Notes under the pieces: model-generated | What the model was told of the DNA's origin: nothing | The model's database searches: none | What the model saw: only the letters and a program-made list of their open reading frames with translations | Assembly: GCA_035591015.1 (NCBI GenBank) | Contig: JAXIUW010152225.1 | Location: 1 to 10,727 of the forward strand | DNA: 10,727 nucleotides | Reading direction: 5' to 3' | Origin: Cephalothrix simula | Taxonomy: Eukaryota > Nemertea > Palaeonemertea > Archinemertea > Cephalotrichidae | Made by a program: the position numbers and the translations under genes | Part shown: positions 7,834 to 10,727 of the stretch, piece by piece | How positions within the stretch are numbered: position 1 is the stretch's first letter | How the letters are laid out: the number at the start of each line of letters is the position of its first letter

Positions 7834-7957
7834 TACAATATCACAAACTATTTTGGAAATATGGGTTTTGAACACGCCCGATGATTTTGCTTGAAATGTT
7901 TAAAGCAAAATCACGAGGGCATTTCAAAACCCATTATCTCTAGTTAGTGATATTATG
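7834..7957. mobile_element. Single-hairpin MITE-like element
   Basis: The arms at 7861-7892 and 7903-7934 are both 32 bp and complementary apart from a short mismatched middle. They share ATGGGTTTTGAA at the base and GATTTTGCTT at the tip, with a 10-base loop (GAAATGTTTA). Outside them, ATATCAC and AACTA in the left flank (about 7836-7850) match the right flank (7941-7957) as reverse complement, so the foldback continues to about 124 bp. It has no coding capacity. In size and shape the inner part resembles a microRNA precursor, an alternative I cannot exclude. Confidence 0.75.
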
Positions 7958-8747
7958 TTTATCGCTACTTTTTAATAATAGCTAGGTGTCTCAGGGTGTT
8001 AATTTCGAAAAACATACGATTTACAATACAATTGAATACCAATACTTAAGGCACCATAATTTTTATTATTTTTCAAATTATAAAGTTGATTTTTAACTTT
8101 TCACCATATTCCCAAGTAAGTGCAACTACAGTCACACTGGGAGCATCACCTTCATAGTCCATGAGGGAGGTGAAGGCCGATATCACTATATTTTGCAGCC
8201 TTTTTCCTGCGATAATGGCTACATATTGTCCTTAAAAGTTGCGATAATTTAAATTTTGTCAAGGATGGGTAATTGCGACAATCAAAGGGCTTTGGGCCAG
8301 GCTGGAGATCGAGTTGCGGCCACAATTTTTGAAATTAGTAAACTAAAGTTATACTTGGTACTCGTCGCGGTGTCAAGTTGGAATTATTTGTATATCAGTC
8401 GCCTAAAACCCACTAGATAATGCAAATTAATGAAAAAAGACCATACAAAAACCTATTATGTATGCTAAAATCACATATAAACCATTTGACATTCAATATT
8501 GGCTTATCATCAACGATAGAAGGCCGATATAAGTACCATCTCAGGTTGTTTGTGTCGCTTAGAAGGGTACTCAATAAACACAACAAGGGCCGCTTGACAT
8601 AGCTACCTCAAAACATATTTCAAACTGGACCTATGTTTCAGTTTATTTCCTAGTTAAATTATTCACAGGATTTCTGCGTTAAAAGTAATCACAGCAATGG
8701 TGCTAGAAAATTGTCAGTGCTGTCATCTCTAGGATCGCATGCAATTA

Positions 8748-8775
8748 GGGTCCTAGACCCTTGAAACCTTTCAAG
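8748..8775. repeat. Two adjoining short palindromes
   Basis: GGGTCCTAGACCC (8748-8760) is followed directly by CTTGAAACCTTTCAAG (8760-8775). Each is a small perfect stem; no function is evident. Confidence 0.4.
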
Positions 8776-9181
8776 TTGGGTGGGCTCTGCATTTTTGAGG
8801 TCAAAATCGTCAATTGCAGCTCAAGAAAATTGAGTAACCTGACTGTAGGATACTTATCAACGAAAAGTTCTGACACCTTATCAGATATTTAAGAAGTATG
8901 ACCGAATAAAGAAGTACTTAATGCAGATGGAATATTTCACATTTAACAGTATGACAAGTTTTTATATGATCTTGAGATCCAATGAGTGTCTAGTTACTTT
9001 ATTGAGAAATTTGATTATTCGTGACTGGTTACGAATTTAAAATAACATTTTTTGTTCCTCTTGAATAAATATAATTAGATGAAGGACATCTCTATTCCTG
9101 AAGTAGTGACTCTTCCATTTTTTCGATGACCAATCATTATCCCCCCATTGGGATCGGTCTCATGTAGTGAATTCCGTCAAA

Positions 9182-9246
9182 GTCTCATAGGTTCAAACCT
9201 GGGCCCTTTGATCTTGAGTGCGATCGCTCGTACACTGAGCCACGGT
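9182..9246 (-). mobile_element. tRNA-derived SINE head (Pol III A and B boxes)
   Basis: On the minus strand TGGCTCAGTGTACGAGC (9242 down to 9226) matches an A box and a D-arm (GCTC paired with GAGC). AGGTTTGAACCT (9200 down to 9189) resembles a B box with one or two substitutions. Their spacing is that of a tRNA gene. No acceptor-stem pairing closes it, and the T stem is poor. It is therefore a decayed tRNA-like promoter, as at the 5' end of a SINE, rather than a working tRNA. A SINE body would lie to the left, perhaps to the A/T-rich sequence near 9060, but its end is not defined. It has the same orientation as the zinc-finger gene. Confidence 0.65.
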
Positions 9247-9551
9247 ATTCTTGCACTTAAAAATGAGATCTAGTAAGTTTTTTTTCGTTTGAGATTACTC
9301 ACTGCTTGGGGAGCATTCATGAATACATTTTCTTGTTTCCAAATTCTCATAATGCTTAGATACTTGTTTTGAAACAGAATATAGACTCACTCTGGACTGC
9401 TTATCCAAAATAGCAATTCTCCTAACTGATCCTATCTAAACTAAGTTAGCCACAAAGGTTACAGCTTAAATTATCATGAAACATAATTCTTTTCTCTGTC
9501 TACCTTAGATTTAGTCCCACCGGGAACAGCGGATACCAATGTAGTGCTTGG

Positions 9552-9611
9552 TTAAAGTAGTTGCCTCGGGTTTCAAAGGCGAAACCCTACGTCCAAACGA
9601 TTCCACTTTAA
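9552..9611. repeat. Small nested inverted repeat
   Basis: TTAAAGT (9552-9558) pairs with ACTTTAA (9605-9611), and inside it GGGTTTC (9568-9574) pairs with GAAACCC (9581-9587). The run TTAAAGTAGTT also occurs at 3409-3419 next to the right end of the 3105-3457 element, so this may be a related fragment; that link is weak. Confidence 0.4.
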
Positions 9612-9887
9612 TTTTTCCCATCATCTAACCACAGTTTTTTTCAGTGGGGAGGCAATTTTCATAGCATCTAAAAGGGCTCGAATGTTCTTAAATTCACGTA
9701 GGAATACAGAGGGGGTTTTATTACATATAAATCTAAGAGGAATTCTTCGAATGATGACTATTCAAGAAAGTTTGTTAAGTAAAGAAACACACTTTTTTAC
9801 CTTAGTATAACATACACAATATGGTCAAAATCATTGAAGTTCGCCACAAAAAACAAACATGTAAAGATGATGCTAACAAAGTCACTC

Positions 9888-10088
9888 GGTTGCTACAGAA
9901 AACCCTAGGTTGCCAAGGAAAATACTGTTTCTTTAGATAAGAAATAACTATTGTTGCCAGGGAAAATCCTAGGTTGTTAAGCAAAATGTCAGTTGCTAAT
10001 AAATAACTATTTATTCAAGATTAACAATAGTTATTTATTAGCAAAAGAGGAAATTTTCCTTGGCAACCTAAGGTGTTCTGTAGCAACC
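9888..10088. mobile_element. Nested foldback element with GTTGCC-type arms
   Basis: The outer arms at 9888-9923 (GGTTGCTACAGAA then CCTAGGTTGCCAAGGAAAAT) and 10053-10088 are near-perfect reverse complements over 36 bp. Near the middle, TGCTAATAAATAACTATT (9994-10011) and its exact reverse complement (10026-10043) form an 18-bp perfect stem with a 14-base loop. The left side also has a diverged direct copy of the arm (GTTGCCAGGGAAAATCCTAG at about 9953) and of the inner stem (AATAACTATT at about 9943), so the element grew by internal duplication. It is non-coding, and an open frame crossing it is incidental. Target duplication is not clear. Confidence 0.82.
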
Positions 10089-10097
10089 AAACAGCAT

Positions 10098-10121
10098 TTT
10101 TAATAAGGATTTTAATAAGGA
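10098..10121. repeat. Two-copy 12-bp tandem repeat
   Basis: TTTTAATAAGGA occurs twice in perfect tandem just outside the right arm of the nested foldback element. Confidence 0.75.
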
Positions 10122-10291
10122 AAGTTGTTTTCATATAAAAACTGATTATTACAGAGACGCAAAGAATCTCAAAATTTTTGGTGGTGCTTATCACAAGTAA
10201 AAGGAGATATGCGCCACAAATATTCCCGATTTATTCACTTGGGTTTCGATTGTAAGTTTTTAAGTTATGTTTTGGACCACCCTTTTCGATA

Positions 10292-10315
10292 CACTGGCCA
10301 AATTGGCCATGGTCA
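10292..10315. repeat. Short palindrome TGGCCAA-A-TTGGCCA
   Basis: A 7-bp perfect stem (10295-10309) with further partial pairing of CACTG and CAGTG on its flanks. No function is apparent. Confidence 0.45.
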
Positions 10316-10727
10316 GTGCCTTTAAGATCCTTTAAGTCCAGGAGGACACATAATTCGACTTATGATAGTCAAAATGATCAATGTTCATGTACCAAATCTA
10401 GATTTGAATAGCTAAATTGTAAAATTAAGATATGTCATCAAACCATAAGTAAATATTCATGCTACATCCAAATGCTCTTTCTTACATTTCAACAATGCTC
10501 ATCTAATAAACTTTTCAGTCGTTGAAATTTTTAAGGAGACAATATGTGAGAATTGTCATTTGTTTTTGGGTGTTCTGGTTGACTCGTTGGTTTTTTTCAA
10601 GGAGTTAAATGAAATTGAAGGACTGTATCAATACCAGAATGAGGCACCGGTTTTCTTTGGCATTTGACAGTTTGACAACTTCGTCCACTCAAAGTTACGG
10701 ATAATATAATGCAACGAAATTGACGAT

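Larger units (their letters stand above)
6592..10727 (-). other. Upstream intron or 5' flank of the zinc-finger gene (partial)
   Basis: Everything above the exon A acceptor. Exon A is entered in phase 1, so an upstream coding exon must exist, and at least the part next to the acceptor is intron. I found no exon or promoter in it. It is the repeat-richest part of the window: hairpins at 6702-6738 and 7601-7647, an inverted repeat at 6778-6833, foldback elements at 7276-7572, 7834-7957 and 9888-10088, and a SINE head at 9182-9246. In 8240-8740, 8780-9060, 9250-9550 and 10320-10727 I see only unremarkable A/T-rich sequence. Confidence 0.75.

Noticed and set aside
8420-8602. 60-codon plus-strand open frame
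   Set aside because: Composition is what A/T-rich random sequence gives; no domain recognised.
9182-9246. Functional tRNA gene
   Set aside because: A and B boxes are present, but the acceptor stem does not pair and the T stem is poor; a SINE head or tRNA relic fits better.
9802-9984. 60-codon minus-strand open frame
   Set aside because: Crosses the nested foldback element; open by chance.

Overview
This is an AT-rich animal nuclear sequence carrying part of one recognisable protein-coding gene. The gene is on the minus strand and is split by GT-AG spliceosomal introns. Its product is the pro-orthologue of the vertebrate multi-zinc-finger transcription factors ZNF423 and ZNF521 (Drosophila Oaz). 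The kilobase-scale introns, the many short non-autonomous foldback elements and one tRNA-derived SINE head point to an invertebrate with a moderately large, repeat-bearing genome. A crustacean or other arthropod is possible, but the sequence does not settle the phylum.

Gene layout, read on the minus strand from right to left: upstream intron (6592-10727, 5' end outside the window); exon A (6353-6591: acidic/Ser-rich linker plus one C2H2 finger); intron of 1019 bp (5334-6352); exon B (5194-5333: end of that finger, a whole finger and half of a third); intron of 4354 bp (840-5193); exon C (617-839: rest of the third finger, a fourth finger, a Ser/Thr spacer and the start of a fifth); then a downstream intron (1-616) running out of the window. 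The three exons join in frame with phases 0 and 2 at the inner junctions and give about 200 residues without a stop. They match fingers 2 to 6 of human ZNF423 in order. The N-terminus, the upstream finger and the many downstream fingers lie outside the window. Each of the three downstream splice junctions falls inside a zinc finger.

The other roughly 10 kb is intronic and holds no convincing second gene. It does hold several inverted-repeat elements of MITE or foldback type: 1724-1925, 3105-3457, 7276-7572 (flanked by TATA/TATA), 7834-7957 (a single long hairpin) and 9888-10088 (nested stems). There are also compact perfect hairpins (6702-6738, 7601-7647), a minus-strand tRNA-like SINE head (9182-9246) and several short tandem repeats. 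Most of the strong foldbacks cluster in the upstream intron between 6.7 and 10.1 kb, so they would be transcribed into the pre-mRNA as double-stranded RNA. I found no prokaryotic, viral, CRISPR or rRNA feature and no intact tRNA. I do not see a clearly new biological system; the best leads are the foldback elements and the intron-split zinc-finger architecture.
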